Positions 37,060-46,673 of a DNA stretch of 64,000 bases are shown here, piece after piece (the first letter of the stretch is position 1; each line of letters opens with the position of its first letter). Source of the DNA: Brevibacillus panacihumi W25 (lineage in GTDB: Bacteria; Bacillota; Bacilli; Brevibacillales; Brevibacillaceae); contig NZ_KI629782.1 of NCBI RefSeq assembly GCF_000503775.1, positions 744,001 through 808,000 of the forward strand, written 5' to 3'. The translations under genes and the position numbers were made by a program. The notes under the pieces were generated by a model. It was given only the letters and a program-made list of their open reading frames with translations, ran no database searches and was not told where the DNA came from.

Positions 37060-38355
37060 TTATTCTTTTTCCAAAATCAGCTTGGATACGTTATAGGCGC
37101 TGGAGAAGGAAAGCTCAGACAATTGTCCCTGTCCTTCGCACCAGTCTCCTGCAAAAAAGAGGTTGCGGTAATCAGGCAGCGAGATCGGCATCGGCTTCTG
37201 GTTCATCGTCCACTTGATTTCCTGAACGATCGCACGTGTGGAGACGCGCGGAACGACCAATTGCTCCCTCCAGCCTGGGAAATGCTTGTCGTACAGATTT
37301 TCGATCTCCTGTTTGCGCTGTTCGATGATCTCTTTGTTCCCGACTTCGGATTGGCGCAAGTACGCAGTAGCCTGAAGCAATTGTCCGCCTTCCGGTACGC
37401 AGGTATGGTCATAGTACGAGATGTCGGTAATAAAGATGTTGTTTTGCTTGTCGTAAATATAGGAGTACGGAACGTCAATGCGCTCTTTCAGTCCGACGTC
37501 ATACACGACAACGACGGTTGGTTCATACTCCGCATATTGCGCGATGGCATGCTCAAGACGCGTTTCCTGGAAGACCTTGACCATTTCCTTCGGCGGGATG
37601 CAGCATACGAATTCATCTCCGGTAATCTCTTCCTCCGGCGTCATGACCGCAACTACACGATCATCCTCTACACGAACACCCTCAACCTTGGTCTTGGTCA
37701 AAACCGTGCCGTTATTCGCTTCAATGACACGGACGAATTCCGTAATCAACGCCTGCCAGCCTCCGCCGATATAAGCAACGGGCTTGTTTGTGGTAAACAG
37801 ACGGCTATAGTAGTTGAAGAATACATCCGATGGAATCTTCTCCGGCTCACGGGTAAAGAAGTTGGAGGATGCGAGTGTCAGCATCATTTCCTGCACTTCT
37901 TCATTAATGTGCTTCTTCTCCATCCACTTCTGAATGGATAGATGCGGATGGCCCGTTTCCATTTTCAGCATCGTTTTTAAAATTTCAAACGTAAACAATA
38001 CTTTGTCGAAGGCCTTCAACAGCTTCGTCTGGAAGAGTCCTTGCACGTTGGCAGGAACCGCGGTCAGCATATCTCCCGTATCGTATTTGGCCTTGTTCGG
38101 ATTGAAATCTTGCCAGTCAATGTGCAGGTCAAGTTCTTTTTCAAACGTCCGCAATACGGAACTGTCGCGTGCGTAAATCGCATGCGCACCGAAGTTGAAG
38201 TTAAATCCCTTGATTTTCAAAGTAACGGCGCGTCCACCTAATTGTCCGCGTTCCAGTACAGCAACTTTTTTCCCTTTCGACGACAGATAGGCGGCTGTAG
38301 AAAGACCCGCAAGTCCTCCGCCTACAACTACAACGTCATAGTGATTGGTTGTCAT
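37060..38355 (-). CDS. FAD-dependent oxidoreductase, phytoene desaturase-like
   Basis: A 431-residue flavoprotein. The dinucleotide motif is VVVGGGLAGLSTAAYLSSKGKKVAVLE, with GGRAVT next. The C-terminal FAD motif is NLFFAGDWCEGQGQLSELSFSSAYNVSKLI. The family includes carotenoid desaturases and amine oxidases. No carotenoid genes are nearby, so the substrate is unknown. ATG 38355 with a GGGGAG site. A group II intron lies 195 bases upstream. Confidence 0.85.
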   Translation of the reverse strand: MTTNHYDVVVVGGGLAGLSTAAYLSSKGKKVAVLERGQLGGRAVTLKIKGFNFNFGAHAIYARDSSVLRTFEKELDLHIDWQDFNPNKAKYDTGDMLTAVPANVQGLFQTKLLKAFDKVLFTFEILKTMLKMETGHPHLSIQKWMEKKHINEEVQEMMLTLASSNFFTREPEKIPSDVFFNYYSRLFTTNKPVAYIGGGWQALITEFVRVIEANNGTVLTKTKVEGVRVEDDRVVAVMTPEEEITGDEFVCCIPPKEMVKVFQETRLEHAIAQYAEYEPTVVVVYDVGLKERIDVPYSYIYDKQNNIFITDISYYDHTCVPEGGQLLQATAYLRQSEVGNKEIIEQRKQEIENLYDKHFPGWREQLVVPRVSTRAIVQEIKWTMNQKPMPISLPDYRNLFFAGDWCEGQGQLSELSFSSAYNVSKLILEKE

Positions 38356-38550
38356 ACACAATCTCCCCTACGCGCTAGCGATGTTGATCTATGATATATG
38401 GTTTGAAACCCAATCCTTAGAATAAGGGATAGGCAGAGCAGAGTCAACTATAATTGAACTTACGTCTATTATTATACTCGAACGTGCCAATTTTTCCCTA
38501 CTCTCTTCTTCAATAGTATTCTCTGCCAATAGGGCGTAATCCATCCGCAC

Positions 38551-40440
38551 AATCGAGTAGGAGGGGGTGACTAACCCCCGTCCTCTCACACCACCGTACG
38601 TACCGTTCGGTATACGGCGGTTCATTTAGGTATGACGCAAATAGGTGTATCTGTCTGACAAACTCTTCAAACCTTGATTACGCCAGTAAGCATTATTCAA
38701 TGCTCGGTGAAGAATTGGACTACATGCAATTCGCCATTGTTTCTTTCGTGAATTGCCCCATTCATAGGCTTTTTCCTTGGGAACTCCTAAGGAGATAAGC
38801 CTTTTTACTTTTGTTTTCGGGCGCTTCCACTCTTTCCAGAGACACATTCTTCGGAGTCTTCTTCGAATCCATTCGTCAAGATGGCTGAACCCCGAAGGGG
38901 TATCAGCCAAGGCAAAATAGCCACACCAACCTGTAAGGTACTCATTGAGATCGTCAATTCTGTATTCCATTGGGAGTGGTTTAGTGCGGGAGGTGATCTC
39001 CCGAATCCTCTGTTTTGCTCGCTTCAGACTATCGTTCGCTATTCGAATCTTGGGCGATTTGTTCACCGTGAAACTGAAACCAAGAAATTTACGATTCCAT
39101 GGGCGATCAACGGCGCTTTTCTCCATGTTGACTTTTAGCTTGAGCTTTCTCTCAATGAACGTGGTCACGGAATCCATCACGCGGATTCCTGCCTTCTTTG
39201 ACTTCACATAGATGTTGCAGTCATCTGCGTAGCGAAGGAATCGAAGCCCCCGCTTTTCCAGTTCCTTGTCGAGTTCGTGCAACATGATATTGGATAAGAG
39301 CGGACTCAACGGGCCACCTTGCGGCACCCCTTGATCGCTTTCAATTTCCATACCATTAACCATAATCCCTGATTCGAGATAGCGTCGGATGAGGGTTAGG
39401 ATAGTTCTGTCTTTGACATGTTTTGCGATAAGCCCCATAAGTTTATCGTGGTTTACCTTATCGAAGAACTTCTCAAGATCCATGTCTACGACCCAACGGT
39501 ATCCTTCCTCGATGTATGTCTGTGCCTTCTTGACTGCGTCATGTCCCCGTCTTCTTGGACGGAATCCATGACTATGTTCGGAGAACATAGGATCAAATAT
39601 CGGAGAAAGAACCTGTGCAATTGCTTGTTGGATGAGACGGTCGGTCACGGTAGGAATGCCTAATAGCCGAACACCACCGTTCAGTTTCGGGATTTCGACT
39701 CGTCGGACTGGCGAAGGTACATAGGTTCCATTCTCCAATGACGCTCGTAGGGAGTCCCAGTTGGATAAGATATGTTGACGTAGGGATTTTACGGACATAC
39801 CATCCACACCGTGGCTTCCTTTGTTCTTTTCTACTCGCTTTAGTGCCAACAGGAGGTTTTCCCGTGACAGCAGTTGTCCCATCATAAAACCAGATATCCT
39901 TTCGCGTGAACGTTCTTTCTACTTGTGCCACTCTCTATTCCGCCCTCTTGAAGTCCCCCATGGATTCACCATTTCCTCCTTCAAGTAAGTCCATCTGGAT
40001 TGTCTGCATCATCATAAAGAGTGAACGCCTAGCGTCCCGTTCTTCCTAAATGTTCGGCCCTTCCCGTTTCAAGCGTCCTCTACTCCGGTACTATGGCCTC
40101 TGCTGACTCCTGACCGTTCAGTTTCTCCTAGCGGAGAAGGTTACCATGAGGGCATGGCGTCCCAGTCAGGTCTCCCCGGGTAAGAACGTTGTCTTTCCCT
40201 CCATCCACCTGCTTCATTTACTCCCGATAGCCTTTGGCAACATGGACTTCGTCTTGTATGGCAGACTCATCCAGCTATCGTTAGCCTCATATGAAGTTCG
40301 TGTTCCTCAGGCCGGAGGTTTGCCGCAGACTTCCTTCAGATTCCACCTCGCGGTGGACACCCTTGTCGTAAGCTAGTGGCTACTGTTGCCTTCGCCATTC
40401 GGGACTTTCACCCTAGAGACAACGCCCATGCCGGGCACAC
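38551..40440 (-). mobile_element. Group IIC intron, full length
   Basis: About 1.89 kb on the minus strand. The 5' end at 40440 reads GTGTGCCCGGCATGGG, with the conserved AGGGTGAAAGTCCC nearby. Ribozyme domains I to III fill 39886-40440. The reverse transcriptase gene is in domain IV. Domain V is the hairpin at about 38582-38618 (CCGCCGTATACCG paired with CGGTACGTACGGTGG). Domain VI carries GGGGGTTAGTCACCCCC, with the 3' end near 38551 (CTACTCGATT). It sits seven bases after a terminator hairpin, the known target of class C introns. Nothing appears broken, so it may still splice and move. Confidence 0.9.
38626..39885 (-). CDS. ltrA: Group II intron reverse transcriptase/maturase
   Basis: A 419-residue intron-encoded protein. 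Reverse transcriptase blocks are clear: HGFRPRRRGHDA, VVDMDLEKFFDKVNHD, QGVPQGGPLSPLLSNIMLHELD, then the catalytic RFLRYADDCNIY. A maturase (X) domain follows, with LNEYLTGWCGYFALADT. No HNH endonuclease is present, as usual for class C. ATG 39885 begins MMGQLLSRENL, the common start of this family. Confidence 0.96.
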   Translation of the reverse strand: MMGQLLSRENLLLALKRVEKNKGSHGVDGMSVKSLRQHILSNWDSLRASLENGTYVPSPVRRVEIPKLNGGVRLLGIPTVTDRLIQQAIAQVLSPIFDPMFSEHSHGFRPRRRGHDAVKKAQTYIEEGYRWVVDMDLEKFFDKVNHDKLMGLIAKHVKDRTILTLIRRYLESGIMVNGMEIESDQGVPQGGPLSPLLSNIMLHELDKELEKRGLRFLRYADDCNIYVKSKKAGIRVMDSVTTFIERKLKLKVNMEKSAVDRPWNRKFLGFSFTVNKSPKIRIANDSLKRAKQRIREITSRTKPLPMEYRIDDLNEYLTGWCGYFALADTPSGFSHLDEWIRRRLRRMCLWKEWKRPKTKVKRLISLGVPKEKAYEWGNSRKKQWRIACSPILHRALNNAYWRNQGLKSLSDRYTYLRHT

Positions 40441-40446
40441 CACCAT

Positions 40447-40476
40447 AAAAAACGGGAGTTGGATCACCCCCGTTTT
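40447..40476 (-). terminator. Terminator of cvfC, target of the intron
   Basis: AAAACGGGGG paired with CTCCCGTTTT, with a T tract. It overlaps the cvfC stop and ends seven bases before the intron. Confidence 0.85.
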
Positions 40477-41614
40477 ATCCTTGCTCGTTGCGCCGGGTCA
40501 TTTGTTGCCAGACGGTCCCGCTGGCAGCCTCCCCGCTCTCAATCCGCTCGACTGCCATTTTCACCTGCAGACTGACTTCAAATTCCGGATCATTCTGTGC
40601 CTCTCGCAGTGCCTCAAGCGCTGATTCATCCCCGACTTCGAAAAGGAAGCGGGCAGCGCGCCAACGAACCAATTTGTTGCGGTCTTTCAATGCCTTGCAC
40701 ATCGCACCAATCGCACGGGGATCACCCAGATCCGACAGCGTGTCACCTGCCGTTCTGCGCACGGAGACAGAGTCGTCTTCCAGGGCCTCGTACAGCAATG
40801 GAAAAACCGCGTCGCTCCCGATCATCCCCAGATACACCACTGCTTGTCTGCGAATGGAGGATTTTGGATCTTTGAGTGCCTTTTCCAGAACAGGCAGGTC
40901 TTGTTCGCCGGGCTCCATCCGATCCAGTGCCGCATACCGCTTCTGCCAGTCCGGATCATCCAGCATTTCCAACGTCACGATCTTCTTCTCGCGAACAATC
41001 GGAGCTGGCGGTTCCCCCGTTCCCTGCTGCATGGCTCTTTCGACTAACTCCTCCACTCGCTCCACGGGGTAAGCCGCATCGATTTCCAACGCCACTTCTT
41101 CCCCGATCTCGCGCAAATCGCCGTAGCGGACGCCGTGCTCGACCCATTTTCGTTCCATCAGCAGATTGGGGGAAGCAGAACCAGCACGAACAGCCGCTTG
41201 GCCAAAACGTTCCGGCAGGGCAGCACGAATTTGCTCGCTGCCCATTGTGACTTTTACCTGCATCGGCACTTCGCGGAACATCTGAATGTATACCTGCGCC
41301 TCTCCGAATGCAGCAGCACCTGATTCCTCTTGGAGCTCGGGAACTGCCATCTCACTGCCTGCATGCAAAATCTCTCTTGCCTGCGTCAGGATTTTTTGCC
41401 AATCGGCATTGGATTTACGCTCCAGCGCAAGGAAATCAGCCGTATGAAAAAGGGAAACAACGCCATCGATAGCTAAAAGCTTCGCCATGAGATCAGGTAC
41501 GTTTTCCGCCTTCTCTTTGGTATAGACACGTTGTACGCCATCCGGCAAACGCTCGTCAACATTCAACTTCATTACATTGGGACTGGGTGTTGGTTCTATC
41601 GAAAGCAATTTCAT
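40475..41614 (-). CDS. cvfC: Conserved virulence factor C family (Nfu_N-HEAT)
   Basis: A 379-residue protein. The N-terminal 90 residues match the NifU/Nfu N-terminal scaffold domain ([13 protein letters not shown]). The C-terminal half has HEAT-like repeats (about 220-365), such as [18 protein letters not shown] and [19 protein letters not shown]. This layout matches CvfC of Staphylococcus, first seen as a virulence factor but present in harmless Bacillales too. The biochemical role is unknown; the Nfu part suggests iron-sulfur links. Confidence 0.8.
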   Translation of the reverse strand: MKLLSIEPTPSPNVMKLNVDERLPDGVQRVYTKEKAENVPDLMAKLLAIDGVVSLFHTADFLALERKSNADWQKILTQAREILHAGSEMAVPELQEESGAAAFGEAQVYIQMFREVPMQVKVTMGSEQIRAALPERFGQAAVRAGSASPNLLMERKWVEHGVRYGDLREIGEEVALEIDAAYPVERVEELVERAMQQGTGEPPAPIVREKKIVTLEMLDDPDWQKRYAALDRMEPGEQDLPVLEKALKDPKSSIRRQAVVYLGMIGSDAVFPLLYEALEDDSVSVRRTAGDTLSDLGDPRAIGAMCKALKDRNKLVRWRAARFLFEVGDESALEALREAQNDPEFEVSLQVKMAVERIESGEAASGTVWQQMTRRNEQG

Positions 41615-41724
41615 GCCTTGTCACTCCTTTTCTCCGCACACTTTCCAGCTTCCCCTATATCCTAGCATGGAATTCCCTATCGGTTCCAACCTGCAACTCT
41701 TTGGAAAGTGTAAAAAATCATTTT

Positions 41725-42588
41725 TCAAAGAGTCAGCTTGTAGTAATCATTGGCTGATTTGACAAAAAATCCACAAGACTCATACAATCCGAGCGCATTG
41801 CTGTTCTCGCAGGCTACTTCCAGGCTGACTTTCTGCATTCCTTCACTCAGCAAAATGTCAATCGTTTGCGCTAAAGCCTGTCGTCCGTAGCCTTTTCCCT
41901 GATGCTCTGGATGAACACAAAAGCCGTAGATAAAACCTGCCTTTTCCGTTCTCATTGTGCTGATTTTTCCGACGGACTGATCATTTGTGAGGATCAGATA
42001 GGTCTTGGACCGGTCATTTTGCTCGATGCTCTGATGCATCTCCCGCACTTTTTTCTCTTCCATTTGAAAACCATGGACATCCAGCCAAATCAACGTTTCG
42101 AGGTCGGACGGTCCTGCAGCCCGCAATTGGATGCTAGGCGGCGGCAGAACCGCTTTTTTATCCGGTGCCAAATCCATCCAGTATTCAGAGAAGGAGTACA
42201 CGGCGCCGAGTTGTTCTACGAAGGACTTCCCAGAACCCGATTCTCGCTGAACGATGAAACAGTGTTGCGGAATCTTTCGCTCCCGGCACACGCGGGCTGC
42301 CTCATTTTGTAGCGCACGAAAGATCCCTTTTCGGCGATAATCAGGATGCACCATCCCGCTTACTTCCGCTTCCTCTCCATGAAACACATACAGCCCAAGA
42401 AATCCAACCAAGCGATCATCCTGGTAGCAGAGAAAGTCCTCTGTCTCGGTTCCGCGACGGGACCGCAGCATGTCCGGGTTCACCTTGAGGTCAATTCCGT
42501 CATGTTCGTTGCACACCTGGACGAGCTGCAGGACCTCTGCAATCTCCTCTGCAGTCAATCGGGTCTTTGCTACGATGTCATATCCCAT
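41725..42588 (-). CDS. GNAT acetyltransferase, two domains
   Basis: A 287-residue protein with two GNAT-like halves. The first has EVSGMVHPDYRRKGIFRAL; the second has FIYGFCVHPEHQGKGYGRQAL and ENSNALGLYESCGF. Both show the RxxG/QGKGYG acetyl-CoA loop. ATG 42588 is set by a GGAGAGG site; the longer frame is spurious. The acceptor is unknown; the tandem layout is like mycothiol synthase but no thiol genes are nearby. Confidence 0.85.
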   Translation of the reverse strand: MGYDIVAKTRLTAEEIAEVLQLVQVCNEHDGIDLKVNPDMLRSRRGTETEDFLCYQDDRLVGFLGLYVFHGEEAEVSGMVHPDYRRKGIFRALQNEAARVCRERKIPQHCFIVQRESGSGKSFVEQLGAVYSFSEYWMDLAPDKKAVLPPPSIQLRAAGPSDLETLIWLDVHGFQMEEKKVREMHQSIEQNDRSKTYLILTNDQSVGKISTMRTEKAGFIYGFCVHPEHQGKGYGRQALAQTIDILLSEGMQKVSLEVACENSNALGLYESCGFFVKSANDYYKLTL

Positions 42589-42602
42589 ATATCCCTCTCC
42601 CA

Positions 42603-43361
42603 TCAAAAATAATGGCTTCTGATCTCCCGTACCACTTCTTCCAAATTGTTCGCTACCTGCGGAATCGAGTACCCAACGAACAAGGGGGAGGTGACAAAAC
42701 GTGGAACCACTTTGGCGACGAGCTTGCCCTCCCAATGATAGAAGAAGAAATTGTAGCTTTGAAAGCGCGGATTGACGTGATTCAAGATCCAGTGCGCCAG
42801 GATCTGCAGGTATTCGGCCATTCGGCCAAGCCGATCATGATTTGAAAGCACGACATTGTATTCAAAAAAGCTGGCTCTGGGCTGCGTCGACAGCGTCACC
42901 TCAACCCCGTCTTCCTGATCTATGACAATCCCCTCAAAATCCGATTGCTTCACCTGTTGCAAATAGTCATATTGGTTAAGACCGACAATCTGCATATGCG
43001 GATGGCGTATGCTCCCTCCGGAATAAGGGCCGTGATTCTTGAAAAAAAGCACCGACTGAAAATCTTTGCTCCTCTCCATCGCCATCCATTTTTCAACTCC
43101 AAAAGCGAGCAGATTGCGGACATGCTCTTTGGAGTAAACAGACCAGTCCCCGTCGCATTCGTCAGATTCAACCAATACCGTTTGAACGGTATCCTGTAAG
43201 ACCGGGAATTTATTCTTCAGCCAAATCATGCTGTCCCGCTGCTCCAATACATCGGTCAGGCTGTTTCTTTCACAAAATGGGCATGAAGCGTCTCGATTAT
43301 GGATACTTTCCGGTTTTTTTCTGCCAATCTGCATATCGAAGTGCAAGTGAGTCCTTCCCAT
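42603..43361 (-). CDS. DUF4931/GalT-like HIT-superfamily protein
   Basis: A 252-residue protein with a CPFCERN metal motif near residue 25 and SIRHPHMQIVGLNQ, the HPHxQ active site of galactose-1-phosphate uridylyltransferases. It is therefore a nucleotidyl-transferase or hydrolase of the HIT superfamily. ATG 43361 has a GGGGAGGG site; the long upstream frame is not needed. 14 bases separate it from the acetyltransferase, so both are probably one operon. Confidence 0.8.
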   Translation of the reverse strand: MGRTHLHFDMQIGRKKPESIHNRDASCPFCERNSLTDVLEQRDSMIWLKNKFPVLQDTVQTVLVESDECDGDWSVYSKEHVRNLLAFGVEKWMAMERSKDFQSVLFFKNHGPYSGGSIRHPHMQIVGLNQYDYLQQVKQSDFEGIVIDQEDGVEVTLSTQPRASFFEYNVVLSNHDRLGRMAEYLQILAHWILNHVNPRFQSYNFFFYHWEGKLVAKVVPRFVTSPLFVGYSIPQVANNLEEVVREIRSHYF

Positions 43362-43460
43362 CCCATTCCCTCCCCGATTCACACCTTTTACTTTACATGG
43401 AAAATGGGCATGCGTAAATCGTCCAACTCTTCGGAAAAAACACGCAATGACCTTCACAAA

Positions 43461-43493
43461 ATGGAGCGGGTGTTTTACTATTACCTTGTCTGA
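43461..43493 (+). other. Possible 10-residue leader peptide
   Basis: ATG 43461 to TGA 43493 encodes MERVFYYYLV, similar to the start of the next gene (MERSFYYPVSW) and rich in tyrosine. A hairpin with T tract follows at 43511-43553. No good ribosome site is seen, so it may just be a gene remnant. Confidence 0.25.
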
Positions 43494-43510
43494 AAGCAAT
43501 TTTTTGGCAA

Positions 43511-43553
43511 CAGACAAGGCGCCTGTCTTCGCCGAGCAGTCTGCGGTTTTTTT
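43511..43553 (+). terminator. Hairpin with seven T before 43613
   Basis: CAGAC paired with GTCTG and an inner GGCG/CGCC stem, then TTTTTTT. It lies 60 bases before the next plus-strand gene: an attenuator or the end of a short transcript. Confidence 0.5.
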
Positions 43554-43612
43554 ATCTCAAACCGTCAGACTACACTAGCAGTAGCGAATGACGAAAAAGG
43601 GGTTGGCAGAAA

Positions 43613-43861
43613 ATGGAGCGTTCATTTTACTACCCGGTTAGCTGGAGCGAAGCACACCGATACAAATCCGTTCTGGATGAGGAAGGCCTTCCTTACGAGG
43701 TCCTGTCTCCACTCGATCTGCCTGTTCTGGGGGAAGGGCAGGTCGCGATTGTCTTTCCTTCTATTCCGCTTCGCTCGTATGTATGGGTGAGAACCTTGTT
43801 TGCAAGCGACGGCATCGGTTATCCCGATCCTTTTGCCCGAGAGATATGGCTCAAAAAATAA
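43613..43861 (+). CDS. Hypothetical protein, 82 residues
   Basis: A small soluble-looking protein (MERSFYYPVSWSEAHRYKSVL) with an AAAGGGG ribosome site. Its helix-strand pattern resembles DUF2007-type small proteins, but no firm family was recognised. The L,D-transpeptidase gene starts 63 bases downstream on the same strand. Confidence 0.6.
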   Translation: MERSFYYPVSWSEAHRYKSVLDEEGLPYEVLSPLDLPVLGEGQVAIVFPSIPLRSYVWVRTLFASDGIGYPDPFAREIWLKK

Positions 43862-43924
43862 CGGCCAAGAAGCGTCATTTGCTTAGTTGCGACATAGGAT
43901 GTGGTAGAACGAGAGGTGGAGAAA

Positions 43925-44287
43925 ATGCCTTCCTACAACATCCGTGTTTCGATCGAGCGGCTGAGGCTGGATTTGCTAGATGGCAATGAGGTAGTACGTT
44001 CCTATCCTGTGGCGTTAGGCAAACTCGCGACATCGACCCCACAAGGAAATTTCACGATCATCAGCAAAGTCCCGTACCCGAATTCTTATCCCGGCGGTCC
44101 GCTCAGCGTGTTTGGCACCTACTGGCTCGGATTGAGCAAGCCGCATTACGGCATTCACGGCACCAACAACCCTTCGTCGATTGGCCACTACGTATCGCAT
44201 GGCTGTATCCGCATGTACAATGAAGATGTCAATGCCTTGGCTAAAATCGTACCAATCGGAACACCTGTACGCATCCGTCAAAAATAA
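43925..44287 (+). CDS. L,D-transpeptidase (YkuD domain)
   Basis: A 120-residue minimal YkuD domain. The catalytic motif [20 protein letters not shown], with the active cysteine, is intact. There is no signal peptide or LysM domain, unlike B. subtilis YkuD. ATG 43925 has a GAGGTGGAG site. Family members make 3-3 peptidoglycan crosslinks; how this one reaches the wall is unclear. Confidence 0.9.
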   Translation: MPSYNIRVSIERLRLDLLDGNEVVRSYPVALGKLATSTPQGNFTIISKVPYPNSYPGGPLSVFGTYWLGLSKPHYGIHGTNNPSSIGHYVSHGCIRMYNEDVNALAKIVPIGTPVRIRQK

Positions 44288-44316
44288 AGCCCGCCTTTTT
44301 TACAAAAGGCGGGTCT
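44286..44316. terminator. Bidirectional terminator after the YkuD gene
   Basis: AAGCCCGCCTTTT paired with AAAAGGCGGGTCTT; it overlaps the end of the convergent small gene. Confidence 0.85.
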
Positions 44317-44572
44317 TGTCTTGAATCGAGTTTTCGTTTGTTTCTTCCCAATCTTCGGTTTCATCTGATCCCAGGTAGACGATGTACCTTGTAGCTTGCT
44401 TGTACATGATAGACAAGGTCAATTCCTTGATCTTGTTCATGATCTCTTCCTTTTTCTCGGGCATTTCCTGATCTAGTTTTTCTTCTTGCAGGATCAGATA
44501 GGACGATACCCACTCCGGGTCAAGTTTGTATGCAGGCAAAGACAGCGACTCCTCTACTCGTGTAATCTCCAT
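44300..44572 (-). CDS. Hypothetical protein, 90 residues
   Basis: A small acidic protein, helical in the middle (LQEEKLDQEMPEKKEEIMNKIKEL). No known domain was recognised and no membrane segment is seen. Its stop lies within the shared terminator. Moderately supported by codon use and lack of an opposing gene. Confidence 0.55.
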   Translation of the reverse strand: MEITRVEESLSLPAYKLDPEWVSSYLILQEEKLDQEMPEKKEEIMNKIKELTLSIMYKQATRYIVYLGSDETEDWEETNENSIQDKTRLL

Positions 44573-44643
44573 TAGTCTACATGAAGGGAGCCGCTGTTCA
44601 CAGCATCAATTACTGGCTGTATAAACATTGTTTGACATCAGAT

Positions 44644-46572
44644 TTATTTTCCTTGCTCCAGTTCCTCGATCAAAGCAGACAGTTCGGCCCAGCGCTCGAC
44701 GGCTGCTTCCAGTTCAGCTGCTACCTGCTGTTCTTCTGCGTACAGCTTTTCCACTTTGCCGTAGTCACTGCCCGAGAGCGCGATCTCCTGCTTTAATTTT
44801 TGGCTTCGCTCTTCCAATGAAGCAATTTTGCCTTCAATCTCGTCCCATTCCTTCTGATCCTTGTAGCTTAGCTTGCGGGTGCGGTTATTCCCGCGGTTGG
44901 CCACACTCTTCTCGCTTTTGGCAGGCTGGCCTTCCGCAGTAGATCCCGCTGGCACAGGGGGGCTTGCTTCCTTTTCTTCCCGCCTGGTCTCCAGATATTC
45001 GGAGTAATTGCCGTAAAAATGGCGAATTTGTCCTTGTCCCTCAAAGGCCATTAAATGTTCTACTGTTCGATCCAGGAAGTAACGGTCATGCGAGACCGTA
45101 ATGACAGCTCCGGGAAACTGCTCCAGATAATCTTCCAGAATGCTGAGCGTTTGAATGTCCAAATCATTCGTCGGCTCATCCAAGAACAGGACATTCGGTT
45201 CTCCCATCAAAGTGCGCAACAGATAGAGCCGACGTTTTTCCCCTCCGGATAGACGAGAAATCGGGGTCCACTGCATATTCGGAGAAAAGAGAAATCGCTC
45301 CATCATCTGAGAAGCAGTGATCGTCTGCCCATCACTCGTATGGATCACCTCTGCCGCTTCCTTCACGTATTCGATGGCACGCAGCTTCTCGTCCATCTCT
45401 ACATTATTTTGCGTATAGTAGGCTATTTTGACGGTCTGTCCAACCTCAACCTTTCCCGTATCAGGCTCGATGCGGCCCGCGAGCATATTGAGCAAAGTCG
45501 ATTTGCCGCTGCCATTGGGACCGATGATTCCGAGGCGATCCTTCGGCAACACGATATAGCTGAAATCATCAACCAATTTTCGCTCCCCATAGGATTTGCT
45601 GATATGCTCGATCTCGATCACTTTTTTGCCCAATCGACTGGCTCCCAGAGCCATATCCATCTTCGCTGAAGGTCCCTCCACTACGCGATCCCGCAACTCT
45701 TCCGCTCGCTGTACCCGTGCTTTTTGCTTGGTCGTCCGAGCTTTGGCACCTCGTCTTAGCCACGCCAGCTCCCGGCGCAGCAGATTTTGCCGCTTGCTTT
45801 CGGCCGCAGCCTCATTTTCTTCGCGCTCCGCTTTTTTCTCCAGAAAGGTAGCGTAATTGCCTTCGTAGCTATACAGCTGGCCGCGATCCAACTCAAAGGT
45901 GCGGTTGGTCACCCGATCCAGAAAATAGCGGTCATGCGTGACCAGCAGCAGCGCTCCTTTGTAACGGGAAAGATATTCCTCGAGCCACTCGACGGTCTCG
46001 TTATCGATATGGTTGGTCGGTTCGTCCAGGATCAGCAGGTCAGCGGGTTGTATGAGGGCTCTCGCCATCGCAACACGTTTGCGCTGACCGCCGGACAGCT
46101 CGCGAATAGGCTGGGAAAAATCATGGATGCCCAATTGGGTCAAGATCATCTTCGCCTGTGTATTGCTCTCCCATGCATCAGCTGCGTCCATGCGGCCTTG
46201 CAGCGCCAGCACGCGGGCCTGCTTTTTCTCATCAAGTGGAGATTCCTGAAGGTCCGCCAGTGCCATCTCGTAATCGCGCAATAGCTGAATCAATGGGGAA
46301 TCGCCGTAAAAGACCTGGTCCAGCACATTCGAGTCTTCATCAAAGCTGGGGTTTTGCGGCAGGTATTCAACAACGAACCGGTTGGCATGAATGATTTTGC
46401 CGCTGTCAGGTGTATCCAGGCCAGCGATGATCTTCAAGAGTGAAGACTTGCCTGTGCCATTTACCCCGATCAGACCAATTCGCTGCTGCTCGGCAATATG
46501 AAAGGATATGTTTTCAAACAAACGTTTCTCTCCATAGCTTCTGGAGAGATTCTCCACGGATAATATCTGCAT
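44644..46572 (-). CDS. ABC-F ATPase (Uup/YfmR type)
   Basis: A 642-residue soluble protein with two ATPase domains and no membrane part. Walker A GVNGTGKSS and GPNGSGKST, signatures LSGGQRKRVAMARAL and LSGGEKRRLYLLRTL, and a charged P-site linker (about 240-300) are present. A C-terminal coiled coil (about 560-642) points to the Uup/YfmR branch that rescues ribosomes at difficult peptides or acts at Holliday junctions. ATG 46572 starts MQILSVENLSRSYG. Confidence 0.92.
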   Translation of the reverse strand: MQILSVENLSRSYGEKRLFENISFHIAEQQRIGLIGVNGTGKSSLLKIIAGLDTPDSGKIIHANRFVVEYLPQNPSFDEDSNVLDQVFYGDSPLIQLLRDYEMALADLQESPLDEKKQARVLALQGRMDAADAWESNTQAKMILTQLGIHDFSQPIRELSGGQRKRVAMARALIQPADLLILDEPTNHIDNETVEWLEEYLSRYKGALLLVTHDRYFLDRVTNRTFELDRGQLYSYEGNYATFLEKKAEREENEAAAESKRQNLLRRELAWLRRGAKARTTKQKARVQRAEELRDRVVEGPSAKMDMALGASRLGKKVIEIEHISKSYGERKLVDDFSYIVLPKDRLGIIGPNGSGKSTLLNMLAGRIEPDTGKVEVGQTVKIAYYTQNNVEMDEKLRAIEYVKEAAEVIHTSDGQTITASQMMERFLFSPNMQWTPISRLSGGEKRRLYLLRTLMGEPNVLFLDEPTNDLDIQTLSILEDYLEQFPGAVITVSHDRYFLDRTVEHLMAFEGQGQIRHFYGNYSEYLETRREEKEASPPVPAGSTAEGQPAKSEKSVANRGNNRTRKLSYKDQKEWDEIEGKIASLEERSQKLKQEIALSGSDYGKVEKLYAEEQQVAAELEAAVERWAELSALIEELEQGK

Positions 46573-46673
46573 GGCTTTCTCCTGTACCTTTTCTTTCGAC
46601 TTGTCTAGCAAATGGTAACATGTTTTTGCGGTAAGCTCTAGTTGCGTAGAAAAAAGTCCGCAGGCATGTGATC

